DNA from: Dipteris shenzhenensis
Lineage: Eukaryota > Polypodiophyta > Polypodiopsida > Gleicheniales
Assembly (NCBI GenBank): GCA_047967505.1
Contig: CM106540.1
DNA length: 64,000 bases
Direction: 5' to 3' (one strand)
Below, one piece after another: positions 43,611-54,320 of this stretch. The number at the start of each line of letters is the position of its first letter. Position 1 is the stretch's first letter. The translations under genes and the position numbers were made by a program. The notes beneath the pieces are model-generated. The model was not told where the DNA came from. It ran no database searches and was given only the letters and a program-made list of their open reading frames with translations.

Positions 43611-45307
43611 ATCAGATAGGGAAAGTACCTAACTCCCTGGAAGTTAAAAAAAAGACAGAATAAAAATTCTGATTTCTCAGAAAAAACTTGCTCTATCAAG
43701 AGCCAGGAGCACTCACAATAGTGCTGTTTTTTACTGTCAGGAAAATCTGCAGCAAAACAGTAAATGTCCCTGCAAATACTGTACCTTCTGACACACTGTA
43801 CCGTGCTCAAATAGGCATAAACAGTAATTTCAGAATGCTGCAGCTGCTCCACAAGTGCTTTAACAGTGCATCATCAGCTGACAAAGCACAAACACTGCTG
43901 TAAACACTGCTGTACTGGCTGTGCTGATCACTTCTCCCACCTCAGATGAGGTATTGCACTGAGTTAATATGCATAAACCACTTGGCAAACACCCAAAAAA
44001 AAATGACACTTCAACCTGTCACAAAACCTGCAACAGAAAATGGGATAAATCCCAAGCAATCACCCTTCTGCCAAGGGGATAAAATGCATATGAAGATCTC
44101 TGTTGGTAACCCAAGTGCTATCAAACAAAATCTGGGCAAAAGCCCCTTGACTGACACCTGAACCAAGTGAAGAACACCTCAACACTGAGGTAGCATGCAA
44201 TATGAAAATCTCTCTGACAAAATCATCCAACAGTGTAATGCATATACTGCCCTGTGTAGAAATGACATACACAGATCCCAACGTACAAACACTCAATGAG
44301 GAACCTTTTGAGCACTGTCAACGATGGACAGTTAGGGACCGAGTAAACTCGATGCGCCCTGGCCAAGCGTGGCTCAACTGAGGTTCTCTGAGTGTTGCAC
44401 AAGAAATGTGACCTGCAAGAAAATGTCACCTCCACACTGCGGAAATCGAGGCAAATGTGTGCTCTCTGGCACCACACTACCTCAAGGCATACAAAGCATC
44501 AACTGCCAGGCAAAAGCCCTATGATCTGCTCACCCGGAAACTGAGATTCAAGCCCAGTAAAAGCATAAAAGTTCTCTGCAAAATCAAGGCATTTCCTTCA
44601 CGAAAAACAGATAACTGTGCAATCAACCACACACTGTGGTTCTCTTCACCTCAAGCACGAGGTAAATGAAGGTACTTGCTGTACTTTCAAGAAAAACACA
44701 GTTTTGTGAACTGAAAGATGATCCTTAATCAAGAGCAGAGAGCTCTTTCTCCTTCTTTTTCTTCCCAAAAAAAAAATCTGCACCTGCTGTACTTCCTGTA
44801 CCTGCGCAGTCCTGCTGTACTTTCTGTACCTGCGCAGGGTACGGAATCCCAGAAGAGGGAAAGAAAAAAAAAATTTCGGAAGTTCTTCCCTTGATGCAGC
44901 TCCCTGCAGGTACGGCGGCTTCGTCCGTACTGTACGAACGCCCGTACGGAGTCCGTACGACGGTACGGACGGCCGTACGGTCGTGTACCTTGCAATAGCC
45001 TGTGCGACGCCCGAGGGCTTAACAGCTAGCAGCTGCTATGCAGCTGCTGGCGTGACGCGGCGCCGCCCTACTGCAGCTAGCAGCTGCTATACAGCCCGCG
45101 CCCAGCTCTATGCCCGCGCCCGCGCCCGTGCCCTGCTCGATGCCCGCGCCGCTGCTCGATGCCCGCGCCCGCGCCCGCGCCGCTGCTCGATGACCTGCGA
45201 CGCCCGTCCGTACGGATGTACGGACGACGTACGTCCGTACGGCGCTGTCACCTGCTGACCAGGTAGAGGTCGAGGGGGGTGGGTAGGCAAGGTTAGAGGA
45301 AGAAGTG
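43611..45307 (-). other. Copia-2 leader with GTAC clusters and GC-rich tandem repeats
   Basis: Homologous to the Copia-1 leader. GTAC palindrome clusters lie at 44905-44990 and 45205-45243. Between about 45098 and 45195 a GC-rich unit (cccgcgcc plus ctgctcgatg) is repeated four to five times, an expansion not matched in Copia-1. No coding gene. Confidence 0.7.
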
Positions 45308-45320
45308 GCTCTGATACCAG
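45308..45320 (-). other. Primer binding site, Copia-2
   Basis: gctctgataccag on the plus strand, the complement of the initiator tRNA-Met primer site, next to the 5' LTR. Confidence 0.85.
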
Positions 45321-45321
45321 T

Positions 45322-45516
45322 TGAAGGGCCTGAAGGGGGAAGAAGAGCAAGGTGTGAGAGAGAGAGAGAAGACTCAAGTGTGCGGGTGTGAAGTGATGAG
45401 CCACACCACAAACTCATTAGTTTTATTAGGATTAGGTTTTACCCTGTGACTGTCTTAAGACAGTCATAGACGTCTTATCTTTAATAAAGGGGTGGCAATG
45501 TGCCTTTACCCCAACA
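45322..45516 (-). repeat. 5' LTR of Copia-2
   Basis: 195 bp. Palindrome 45445-45468 with one mismatch; lacks 9 bp in the GA-rich end relative to 39741-39944. Confidence 0.93.
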
Positions 45517-46240
45517 CACACACACAGAGAAAGTTTATTTAAGTCTTCGGAAGACTGATGGGTCTATGAGATCATGAGAAACCCGATACAAGCAAGCTAA
45601 AAGGGTGGAGCTACCAACGAGAATCAACACCCATGCAGAAAACAAAATATAAATGCTAAATAGTCATAATAGTCATCTCCATCGTCACTATCATCATAAT
45701 CATCATCAGATAGTCTGTCATCTAAATACAAAGTGAAATATGATCCAATGTTACAATTGTGGTAGGCTCTATGTCCCCTCATCAAGAGTGGGGGAGTGAG
45801 CATAAAACTAGAAATAAAATGTTGTCGACTGCCTGTGGGCGTAGTCTTGCGCCATCTCCTGGTCACAACTCTACGTCCAACAAGGGTGACCGTGATCCCT
45901 ATCGGTCGCGCCCCCACTCTGAACAAGGAGGGAATATCCCCAAGCACAATCTGTGTGTCAACCTCTGATTGAGTTGTCGTGTCACTGGAACTAGAACTCC
46001 ATCGAATCTAGGGCCTGTGGAGTGGGAGCCTGTATGGTCCGGCTGAAAGAACTTCGTGATCATGCTCTGAGAAGAGTCTACCATAGCATGCTCCATGATT
46101 GAAGTAGATGCTCACGATGCCTGACTGCCTCATGGATGGACGCGACCAAGCATCTCTGATTTGGAAAGGAGACGAACAGGAATAACAACTCTGAATAGAC
46201 AATCGAAGCGCCCCCAGATCTCATAGTAAACTAGCATCTG

Positions 46241-46436
46241 AAAATGAAATGCTCCTCATACTCAATCACATGTAGACTACATAATGTGCATATACGTCTC
46301 TCCCTGTGTAAACCCTCTGCTCGACCACTCTCAATATGAAAATGAAATGCCCCTCACACTCAATCACCTGTAGACTACATAATGTGCATATACGTCTCTC
46401 GCTGTGTAAACCCTCTGCTCGACCACTCTCAATACG
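46241..46436. repeat. Tandem duplication, 98-bp unit, in LINE tail
   Basis: aaaatgaaatgctcctcat at 46241 recurs at 46339 as aaaatgaaatgcccctcac; both units share tgtagactacataatgtgca. Confidence 0.88.
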
Positions 46437-46649
46437 GAGTCTATGTGAAGAGACCCGAAACTACCCAATAAATATCCTAAGCGAATGGGGTAAATGAATC
46501 AGCGTATATCCCGGTGGGTCAATAAACCCCTCATTTGAGATATGTAGGCAATGATCTCAGTAGAAGCTGAGCTTCACTGGGAGCTCACTCGGTTCCAACC
46601 AGGTCCAGAATATGTGTAGCTGCATGTTATCACGGATGATTCGCAGTAA

Positions 46650-46920
46650 GCCGCCAGCTCCTCACCAAATCATCCGGGCTGAGTTTGGTTCATCTCTGTT
46701 GCAGCTCGACACAACATTTTAGGTCATCACCTACCTATATCGGGTCAGGGCATATGGGGATCGCATCTTGGGACGCAACAAACTACTCCTGTGGCTAGCA
46801 TCATCCTCTTCTATGGCTCTATCAAATGCAAGTAATCAAAGGTGCTGGTTTGCACACATAGTGAGGTGGTTTAAGCGATTCGGTCTCCACATGGACAAAC
46901 TTCCGCACTTCCAGTACAAC
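46650..46920 (+). pseudogene. Inverted L2 C-terminal fragment
   Basis: Plus strand: PHQIIRAEFGS and, after one stop, VITYLYRVRAYGD, NQRCWFAHIVRW. These match the minus-strand L2 thumb/C-terminal region near 19600-19800 but lie opposite to the adjacent endonuclease, showing a local inversion or a separate insertion. Confidence 0.7.
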
Positions 46921-46966
46921 ATTGATGCACCATTCTCGCCACTATAGTATCACGAGGTCAACTAGG

Positions 46967-47365
46967 TCAAACGTGAGGATCTTCTACCCAGTTCCAACAA
47001 TGCCTAGCCATAAGATGTAATCGGGGCAGCCTATCAGCTAAAAGTCGCATCAAACCTACATCCTCTAGGTCAATGTCTGGTAGCATAATAGAATCGTCCC
47101 TGAAGTCGAGGAGTGGTGCTTGAAGCACCCCTGTCCTTGCGTTGAAGTCCCCAACCAGGAGGACTTCCCCGCAGCTCGAGAACTCAACGTTGTCCTGATA
47201 TAGAGCTGTGTATGGTGATGTCTCAATCTCCTCCCAAATATCTCGGGCAAAGTGTGAGGTAAAGTACCATAGTGCTATGAACAAATCTTGGTTGTCCATG
47301 TGTCGAATCCGGATCCTGAGAAAACTAGAGTGTGAAACTCTCTTCTCTACTGAGATGGCCCCCAA
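46967..47365 (-). pseudogene. L2 LINE endonuclease fragment
   Basis: Minus strand: FLRIRIRHMDNQDLFIALWY, SHFARDIWEEIETSPYTALY, GEVLLVGDFNARTGVLQAP, LLDFRDDSIMLPDIDLED. Very similar to 28496-28777. GDFNART includes the catalytic Asp and Asn. The N-terminus is cut off. Confidence 0.82.
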
Positions 47366-47859
47366 AATAGAAGACCTGTAGATAATTGTTACTCCTCCGG
47401 ACCCTCGTACTCCACCTGTGTCCCTCGTCTCATCTCTGTAAGCAGCGTCCCGAGTATAACCGCTGACGACGACTAGTAAGAGGACGCTCTGGACTCTGAT
47501 GTGTCTCTGTATAGAAGATTATGTCACGACTTGCATATGATTCCGAGAAGTTCCTTGGTTCTTAGCATAAGATACCATTGCAGTTCCACATGATACAGGA
47601 CAGGGTCTCAGATGTCTGAGTCCAATAGACTCCGCCCCCTATGTGGGGGCAAGGTCATGTGCCTAATGGGGACTTATAAGGAGTCGCCCATCTCATACTA
47701 CCGCCCAATTCCCGTCCTTGCAGTGGGCCTAATACCGCTGCTGCATCAGAGAGTGTCTTCCTCTACTTATAGGAGGTAAGATCCTCGTCCATGGAGATCG
47801 ATGGATGGTCTCGTAGAACTTATCTACATTATGGAGCTGCAAGTCAAGCATGTGCATCA

Positions 47860-49100
47860 TGAAATCATATGATGAGGGGCTGCTCTCAATTCACGTCTCT
47901 CCCCACTCGCCAGGCCCTCTCGATAGCGTGCTCTACTACCCCTAGAGTAGTGTCCCCAAAAGTAGCCGCATCACTCATCGGTGTGCTCTCGACGCGTGGG
48001 ATGCCACGAACTCTGATGTTGAAAGCCTTACTGGCTCTTTGTTGCTGCTCCATGAGGGATGCGTCAATTTTACGAGCAAAAACCTATGAGCAGGTTTATC
48101 CGAGCGTGTTTTTCAAGAGATTTAAAAAATTGCATTTCTTTAGGAAACATGGTTTTTACACTTTTATTTTCACTAGAACTAGATCCCTTTATCTTAAAAA
48201 TATAAAGAATTATCACTCATTTAATTTTACATAACATAAATTTTCTTATTGATAGACATCCTTTGTACCCCTGTTATTACCTAAGAAAAGTGTTGAAAAA
48301 TAATTCCTTTAAGAAACATCCCTAATAATCACTCTCAATGTAATAATATTTCACATACATAATTACTTATTAAACACATTTATTTCAATATGATAAGAGC
48401 TTTCTAGTGTTTTAAAGAAGTTTAAATTACTATAAATAAGTATTAATTTGGGCTTATATATCACTCTCATACAAAACATGTAATATTTAATACTACATAT
48501 GCAAGATTTTCCAAAATATAACTCCATAGATGTGCTCAAATGGGGTTTCCCAATCAATTTGAGTGGCTGAATGACTATATTTGGACATTGGATGTGAAAG
48601 TTATGCCACTTTTAAAAGTGTTTTCCAAGGTAGTTGTCTACTCTATATGTGGGCTTCTTCAAAAGCCATCCCATTATGTTACCATTCCCAAAGATTCATG
48701 TAAAGATTTGTGTATAAAATAGGCATTGCTATAATACTTTGCATATTTCTAAGTGAAACTATGTTTTGTTCCGATCTATTTTTGCCATATTTTTACATGG
48801 TTGGAAGCTCTTTTTTTTCCTTCACTCGAACGCTCAGAAGATTTCGCTCGGAAAATGCTCATCCCCCTCCATGAGAGTGGCCGAAATAGTTGCCTTCGCG
48901 GGTTCCCGCCACATCCACCCACATGGATGTCTCCTCAATGACAGATTGCATGCTCGCAATCTTTGCCTCAACAACTGGTGTACTCTCTGGGACTGTACGG
49001 ATGGTAGTGAACTCCTCCCGGAGCTGTGAAACGTCCTGTCTGAGCCCCTAAATGAGGCCAGCATGCTCCTGAATAGCACACGTCTGCTCCTGTACAACAC
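47860..49100 (-). pseudogene. L2 LINE ORF1, split by the Mutator-like element
   Basis: Minus strand: a helical, Glu/Gln-rich N-terminal part (49100-48876; GLRQDVSQLREEFTTIRT-like in one frame), ending EPAKATISATLME. It continues past the inserted element with QQQRASKAFNIRVRGIPR (about 48050-47995), which resembles the start of the RRM-like domain of L1 ORF1 proteins. The reading is continuous when the 48057-48866 insert and one 9-bp duplicate are set aside. Confidence 0.65.
48057..48866. mobile_element. Non-autonomous Mutator-like element (810 bp)
   Basis: Flanked by identical 9-bp repeats CTCCATGAG (48048-48056 and 48867-48875). The left end reads ggatgcgtcaattttacgag; the right end on the other strand reads ggggatgagcattttccgag. 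They align as imperfect terminal inverted repeats over about 40 bp, continuing through a second shared (t)gagc/cgagcg block. The inside is very AT-rich with no transposase. Nine-bp duplications and G-starting ends are typical of Mutator-like elements. Inserted in LINE ORF1. Confidence 0.7.
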
Positions 49101-49259
49101 GAGCCAACTACTAAGTGTAGCAGGCTTGCTCCTGTGCGAAGAGAGTCAACACCACCTCTCATGCTCGTATATTGTGTACCTCTATGAGTAGGGCCTCCAT
49201 GTGTATGGTGGTTAGCTAGTCCATGCCCCATTTGAAACTAAAAAGGCTGGGATATACAA

Positions 49260-49730
49260 GTAGGAGGATGGGACAGGATGGTGGGCAGTGACTGGGCAAG
49301 TTGGGTAAGATATGATGATGGCTGAGGCATCAATGAGATGATCCCAGTAGGGTACAGAAGAGATAGCTGAGGCATGGATGAGATGATCCCAGTAGGATCT
49401 GGGAGAGATGGCTGGCTGAGAGGGAGGGGTGAAAACTTCAAAGAAGGTCGAGTAATGTGGACCTCTGTGTGTCGCCTCCAATGATGGTCACATAAGCAAT
49501 AAGTTAGATAGAGAATCTTTAGCAAAAGAGGAAGGAAAGATCGATGACAAACCAACCGTCGTGGGTGTAGCTGTAACTGTTGATGTAACTGTAAATGTAG
49601 CAGTGGTAGCTGAGGTCGATTCCGTCAATGTAGATGTAGCTGATTGGGAAGTAGATATCGTCAATGTAGATGTAGATGTAGCTGTAACTGAGGCTGAAGT
49701 AGATCCTGTCGATGTGGAGCTCTTATGGAC
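49260..49730. repeat. Short tandem repeats in LINE 5' region
   Basis: Around 49315-49400, gctgaggcatnnatgagatgatcccagtag occurs twice (period about 57 bp). From 49560 to 49730, gtagatgtagctgtaact-like hexamer multiples repeat many times. On the minus strand they read as a Ser/Thr-rich low-complexity ORF (49796-49488). Confidence 0.6.
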
Positions 49731-49899
49731 CGCCCTGCTATCCACTCCAAGACCGCTCCGATTGAAGCACTTATTGACATTCTCGAGTTTTAACAATGTA
49801 CCTATTGAGGTTTGTCTTCTTTCTTGATTTTATATGTGTCTTTGTCATTGTCTTTTGCTCTCCGTTTTCCCCATTGCGACTATAGACCCCTTGTCGTTT

Positions 49900-50400
49900 G
49901 CTTCGCAGGTGATATGAGCCCCTATGTGGGCCAAGCCATATGAGGGAGCCCCCCCAAATGACAGCCTAGGGTGGCTGGATGGGTGCAGTAGGGCCTGCAA
50001 GAGGGCCTGCAAGGTGGGGAGGGTGGTGGATGGACGAGCTGGAGCGACAGGGTGCTGCAGCAAACAGGAAGCTGCAGCGGGAAGTTTGTGCAGGTGAAGA
50101 AGCAGCAGCAGCAAACGGGCAAAGGTGGGGCAGCAGCGGACGGGCTAGGCGGGCAGGTCGCAAGGCAGCGGTCGACGGGCTAGGCGGGCAGGGCAGACGG
50201 GCTAGCCGGGCAGGGCAGACGGGGTAGACGGCGCCACGAGAAGGGCAGAAGGTGCAACAAGCAGCGCGAGTAGGAAGGAGGGTGGGCATGAGCAGACATG
50301 AGGGTGAGGCGAGACGGGCAGGAGGGTGAGCCGAGGCAGAGCAGGAGGGTGAGGAGGCGGAGCACCAAGGTGAGAGAGATTGTCATGTGAAAAGGCTATC

Positions 50401-50436
<36 letters not shown>

Positions 50437-50500
50437 TGATATGTTATGATCTTATTAAAGTTCTCTGAAGACCCTATGGGACTGGTGACCACTATCAAAA
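49900..50500. repeat. GC-rich low-complexity block and (AG)n
   Basis: Repeated gggcaggtcg/ggctaggcgggcagg units about 50130-50225, and a clean (AG)n run at 50403-50432. The open frames here are low-complexity and not convincing genes. Confidence 0.55.
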
Positions 50501-50559
50501 TGATAGTGGTTCGTTACATCCAAAAATCTGAGAAAACTTGCTATGCTATGCTGCAAGCA

Positions 50560-51440
50560 TATATTTAGCTAATTGTTGTGCCTTGTTGACTTTGTTGTTG
50601 TGGTGTTCTAGGATGATGTTTATGTAGGCGCCTAGCGCTGTGCTGGCAGCTCAAGGAGGGTTTTTAGGCTGGTGGCATTGCTGCTGTGTTTCGCCTTAAT
50701 ACGCGCGTATGCTCGGCAATGGAGGAGCATATGTTCATCATTTTCGATCTCCCCTATGGGACAAATTTTACGAAGTCTTGCATTCCCGAGGGGTTCTATG
50801 TCTTGTCCACTTGCCCTTCTCCACCTCTAGTTCATGAGAGCTGGTCCTTACTTTACACATTAAATGCCGTTTGTACCATGATATGTCCTCCCCAAGATAG
50901 TCTTGCATTCCATACCTGTCCATTTATTGATTTCTCATTCATAGCAGTCCACGTCTTTTGCCATAGTTTCCAGCATTTACCAGTATTCCATCCATTTAGC
51001 TCCTCCTTTGTGCCACCCTGTGGTCCTTGTGGCCTTTCATTGCCTTGTGTAGGATCTTGCTTGCATCCATCTTTCCGTGCTTGTTGAGGTAGGCCATGTA
51101 CCGGCATAATGCCGCCTCCTCAAGAGGTAACATCCATGTCTCTGCAAATAGGATGGGGTAGGAAGTTTGGGCTTTGACCCCACTCACCGATGAGATAACG
51201 TTTGTGGATGGTCTCTATCCTTTTCCAATATGCCCCGGATAGTCTCGGTGCCCAGGCTGGGCAACCATAGAGCATTGTTGTTTGTACAAGCATGGTGTAC
51301 AACACTTCAGCCTTCCTCATGGAAAGTAGTCCGTTCTGACAGGGCAGGACACCATACAGCAGCAACCAAGTTTTAGTCCGTCTTCCATACCAGGACGACA
51401 TCTCTAGCATCATCGACTTACCAGCGGAAGGCACCCATCA
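50560..51440 (-). pseudogene. LINE 3' part of a different family
   Basis: Minus strand: SMRKAEVLYTMLVQTTMLYG, CPAWAPRLSGAYWKRIETIH (RT thumb end; about 51330-51200), WMLPLEEAALCRYMAYLNK, HGKMDASKIL, and near 50770-50700 a CPIGEIENDEHMLLHCRAYA segment, a Cys/His cluster of the type that ends some LINE ORF2 proteins. Sequence differs from L2. Confidence 0.65.
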
Positions 51441-51884
51441 AAGTGTATAGCTTCCATATCCCACCCACATTGGGCCAAATGTAAAGTAAATATTCTTCCA
51501 TCTTCGAAAAGCAAGGAAGGTGTGTGTGTATGTTGTGTGTTGGGGGGGGGGGCATATCCAACCCAATCTTGCACGTCGGCTCTTTTTCACATCGTCTTTT
51601 GATATCTCTCTCTCTCAATATTTGTCTTTCAACTACTCTTAACGCTTCCGCAACTAGACAAGAACATGCTTCCACTTAGACAATTGGTCAACATACCTCC
51701 AAACATATTTCGGACATTGGTGGCTAGAGTCTTATTGAGGAGATCTCACGAGTGGAAGAATTTTCTGAGGTCGTTGAGGCAAAGAGTTGCAAGGACGATC
51801 ATTCAGAACATCCCCTTTCTTCTCCATTTGTCACCCTTTCTACCATGAACAACGTTAAGTGCCACTTCACTAGTGCTTCCCTAG
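51441..51884. other. Intronic sequence, no gene seen
   Basis: A G-run of 10 at 51541-51551 and short open frames without known motifs. Confidence 0.35.
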
Positions 51885-52445
51885 TTTATGGTTGCACTTG
51901 AATTGGACAATCTTCTTCTCCAAGCCGACCAGAAGACACTTACCATCAAGTTCAGAATGCCGAAGCTGATATTCCAAAGACTCGATTCTAACACCAAAAA
52001 GGCACATTACAAGTTCAGATCATGCCGTACGGGACTGCCCATTGACCTTCAACGAAATGACACTGGGTTTTCAAAGCATTGACTGGGAAGTGTATATTTG
52101 TGTTTCTAGATGATAAGCAACACCTCCGCCAAACGATGAAGCTACTCAAGGCTAGCCACCTCTACTTAAGAACCAAAGAAGTTCATTACCAGGGGTATAC
52201 TATCAATGCCTCAAGAATCTAGCTAGATCCAACCAAGGTCAAAGAGATCATAGAGTGGGGAATTCTGACGAATATGCAAGAATTGCATATGTTTATGGGC
52301 ATATGTCTTGCATAGCACAAATTCATCAAGAATCTTTCAAAGATTGCATACCCTTGATGATCTTGCTCAAAGGCATCAAGAAAAGAAGCAGATCACAACG
52401 AATCTCACAGCTCTTTTTGCCTTCACTAAACTAAAGGAGGTAATG
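51885..52445 (+). pseudogene. Gypsy RT relic
   Basis: Plus strand, shifting frames: an EADIPKTRF-type stretch (about 51965), a MPYGTAH remnant of the MPFGLTNA motif (about 52025), a degenerate FLDDKQHL (about 52105) at the YxDD position, then DPTKVKEIIEW, ELHMFMGI and KFIKNLSKIA (52210-52350), the RT connection. Heavily mutated. Confidence 0.65.
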
Positions 52446-53121
52446 AATATGGAGCACCTTTAATCAAAAAGGCCATGCAAGAAACACAAACAAGCTAGAG
52501 GTCATGCATAAATCCATTGTAAGGATATTTTGAAGCATGATAGCCGCTTCTTAGATCCGTCTTGCTGCTCTTTTTCAGCTTGTCAAAGTTATCATCTATG
52601 TGTGGAGTCATCAAGTAATACAGTAATCCACATACGTATGTATAGATCCCTCCGTCATTAGTTGCACATGTGATTCAAAAGGTAAGCTTGTTGTGCTTGT
52701 CTCCGAATCACCTCACCATGAGCCAGGGAACTTCAATAAGGTGCTTTACAAGGCGGAGAGCATTTTAGAATGAGGTTGATTAAGTTCCTAAACACACCTT
52801 CGAGAGATGATCCATCAACCAATGAGAGTAGTCTTGTAGCAAGATCTTTCTTTCCTTGGTCATTCATTCATAAACCTGATCTCGGATAGAGGTCTCAATG
52901 CTATGAATAGGAACAAGATATAACGGCAGTAATTTTATTTTTGCCAAAAAACGTTTTTTGCAAAAAGTCAAATTTATTATAAATAACTAGCAAAATGCAA
53001 TAGGAGAAGCTCCTGTGCAGATCAAACAACCGTGAATGCATATGCAGAATTGAAAGAACAGCCAATGGAAAGGATCACATAATCTTTCCTACTCCCGTGG
53101 ATGGCTCTTCAGCAGAATGAG
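52446..53121. other. Intronic sequence, no gene seen
   Basis: Downstream of the Gypsy relic and just inside the SEC5 intron; no domain recognised on either strand. Confidence 0.35.
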
Positions 53122-53127
53122 CCTTAC

Positions 53128-53305
53128 CTATATTGTGACCAGATATGTTTGTACTTTTGCAACAAATCGGCAAGAAGTGAACTCTTGCAATACCCAACGT
53201 TGCTTAGGACCATCAGTAGTCTCTGGTGTGGGTTCACAACTTCAACACCTGCTTGAAGCCCCACAAAGTGATCTTCTATGGCAGCCTGTCCAAGCATTTC
53301 ACTTT
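53128..53305 (-). CDS. SEC5: SEC5 exon (window exon 3)
   Basis: 178 bp; two bases finish a codon, then 58 codons, then two bases (AG) left over. Contains NPHQRLLMVLSNVGYCK and LLQKYKHIWSQY, the most conserved stretch of plant SEC5. Acceptor cttttag, donor gtaagg. Followed by the 20.8-kb intron. Confidence 0.9.
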
Positions 53306-53562
53306 CTAAAAGCTGACAATCCTGTGCAAGGACATTGGCAAGTCTATCCAGATGATCTGATCATGACAAGAATCCTTAAATTACAACCCAAGGTTCTATT
53401 AAAATAAAGAGACTGATCAGCTTTAATAGAGAAAGAATGAAAAGTTTGCACTACTAGAAAGGCATAGCTGCTTGACTAAATCAAATTAATAATATCAAGT
53501 CCATTGACAAATGAAATTCAGCACTGACAAAGATGAAAGACTAGATCCAGGAGCACACGTAC

Positions 53563-53678
53563 CCTGAAAAGACAAAAAACATTCAAAAAAAGTTGACTTG
53601 ACTGTGTCCTGCATCTGGCGAACCTGTATAGTCGTGTCATGCGCCTCAAAGGCCTCCAATTTGAGCTTCTCGGTCAAT
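53563..53678 (-). CDS. SEC5: SEC5 exon (window exon 2)
   Basis: 116 bp; one base completes a codon, 38 codons, one base over. Encodes LTEKLKLEAFEAHDTTIQV and KSTFFECFLSFQ, aligning with the helical stretch before the exon-3 region of plant SEC5. The acceptor could be gagtag (used here) or six bases upstream (tgag) without breaking phase. Donor gtacgt. Confidence 0.82.
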
Positions 53679-53823
53679 CTACTCATTATGATGTAAGAGC
53701 AATTCATACCAATGTGATGTTGAAGAGATTAATACCATTGCGATGCAATAGCTCACATATTACAAAATATCAGATGTGTGAGGAAGCCTTTCTTTAAAAC
53801 ATGTATTTAATTTCACTACTCAC

Positions 53824-54034
53824 TGTTTGATCTGATCCATAGCTGATATCAGCAAGTCTTGAAACCGGAGTGGAAGTGCCGAAATTGCAAAATGTGAGCC
53901 AGCACGATCAATAGTAGAAACTGGTACCCAGTCCTCTTCACTGCTGATTTTTAAGGTTGCACCACGCAGGAACGTACAAAGCCGTAGTATGAAGTGTCGT
54001 GTGACTTGTGTTTTTAACACATACAGCACTTGGA
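53824..54034 (-). CDS. SEC5: SEC5 exon (window exon 1)
   Basis: 211 bp; two bases, 69 codons, two bases. Encodes KTQVTRHFILRLCTFLRGA, SSEEDWVPVSTIDRAGSHF and ALPLRFQDLLISAMDQIK, which matches plant SEC5 in the middle-to-C-terminal half. Acceptor ctttgcag, donor gtgagt. The N-terminal half of SEC5, expected upstream, was not recognised between 54,035 and 64,000. Confidence 0.88.
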
Positions 54035-54107
54035 CTGCAAAGGACACAATGCATCACAAAATATACACATACAAAACAACACAGCATGTACAATAGTGCT
54101 GCACACG

Positions 54108-54320
54108 CTGGTAGATTCTCTTCACAATTCTAAAAAACAACCGTTTGATTAGAGACAGGCCATTTACTGCAAGAAAACTAAACAAAGTAAGGTGCACCAT
54201 CAAAAACAAGGCATAGTACTGCAGGTATACACTGGTATATTCTCTTCAGAAATCTTAAAAACAACCCTTTCCAGCAGGAGATTTACTGAAAGAAAAGAAC
54301 ACAAAGTAAGATGCATCAGA
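54108..54320. repeat. Tandem duplication, 124-bp unit, intronic
   Basis: ctggtagattctcttca at 54108 and ctggtatattctcttca at 54232; the units share aaaaacaacc and caaagtaag blocks. Confidence 0.75.

Larger units (their letters stand above)
39741..45516 (-). mobile_element. Defective sister Copia (Copia-2)
   Basis: The same family as Copia-1 on the opposite strand, 5,776 bp. LTRs are 39741-39944 and 45322-45516, flanked by CACAC (39736-39740 and 45517-45521) within a CA-rich target. A primer site, leader and polypurine tract are present. The LTRs differ by two substitutions and a 9-bp indel, so insertion was also recent. The coding region carries two frameshifting deletions, two nonsense changes and a 528-bp in-frame deletion of most of RNase H. 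It lies in the long SEC5 intron. Confidence 0.93.
45600..49300 (-). mobile_element. L2 LINE copy with ORF1, endonuclease and rearranged tail
   Basis: Minus strand from right to left: ORF1 (about 49100-47860, interrupted by the Mutator-like element), endonuclease (47365-46967), an inverted C-terminal segment (46920-46650 reads on the plus strand), and tail sequence with a 98-bp tandem duplication (46241-46436). RT is missing. The order matches an L1-type LINE. Confidence 0.7.
32282..53127 (-). other. 20.8-kb SEC5 intron filled with transposons
   Basis: Bounded by the donor gtaagg of exon 3 and the acceptor ctgttcag of exon 4, with matching phase (two bases plus one). Inside are L2 LINE pieces on both strands, Copia-2, a Mutator-like element, another LINE 3' end, and Gypsy relics. 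If SEC5 is expressed, this whole block must be spliced out. Confidence 0.8.

Noticed and set aside
45624-45947. Asp-rich minus ORF as a host gene
   Set aside because: Low-complexity GAT repeats in LINE tail sequence; no domain and no splice context.
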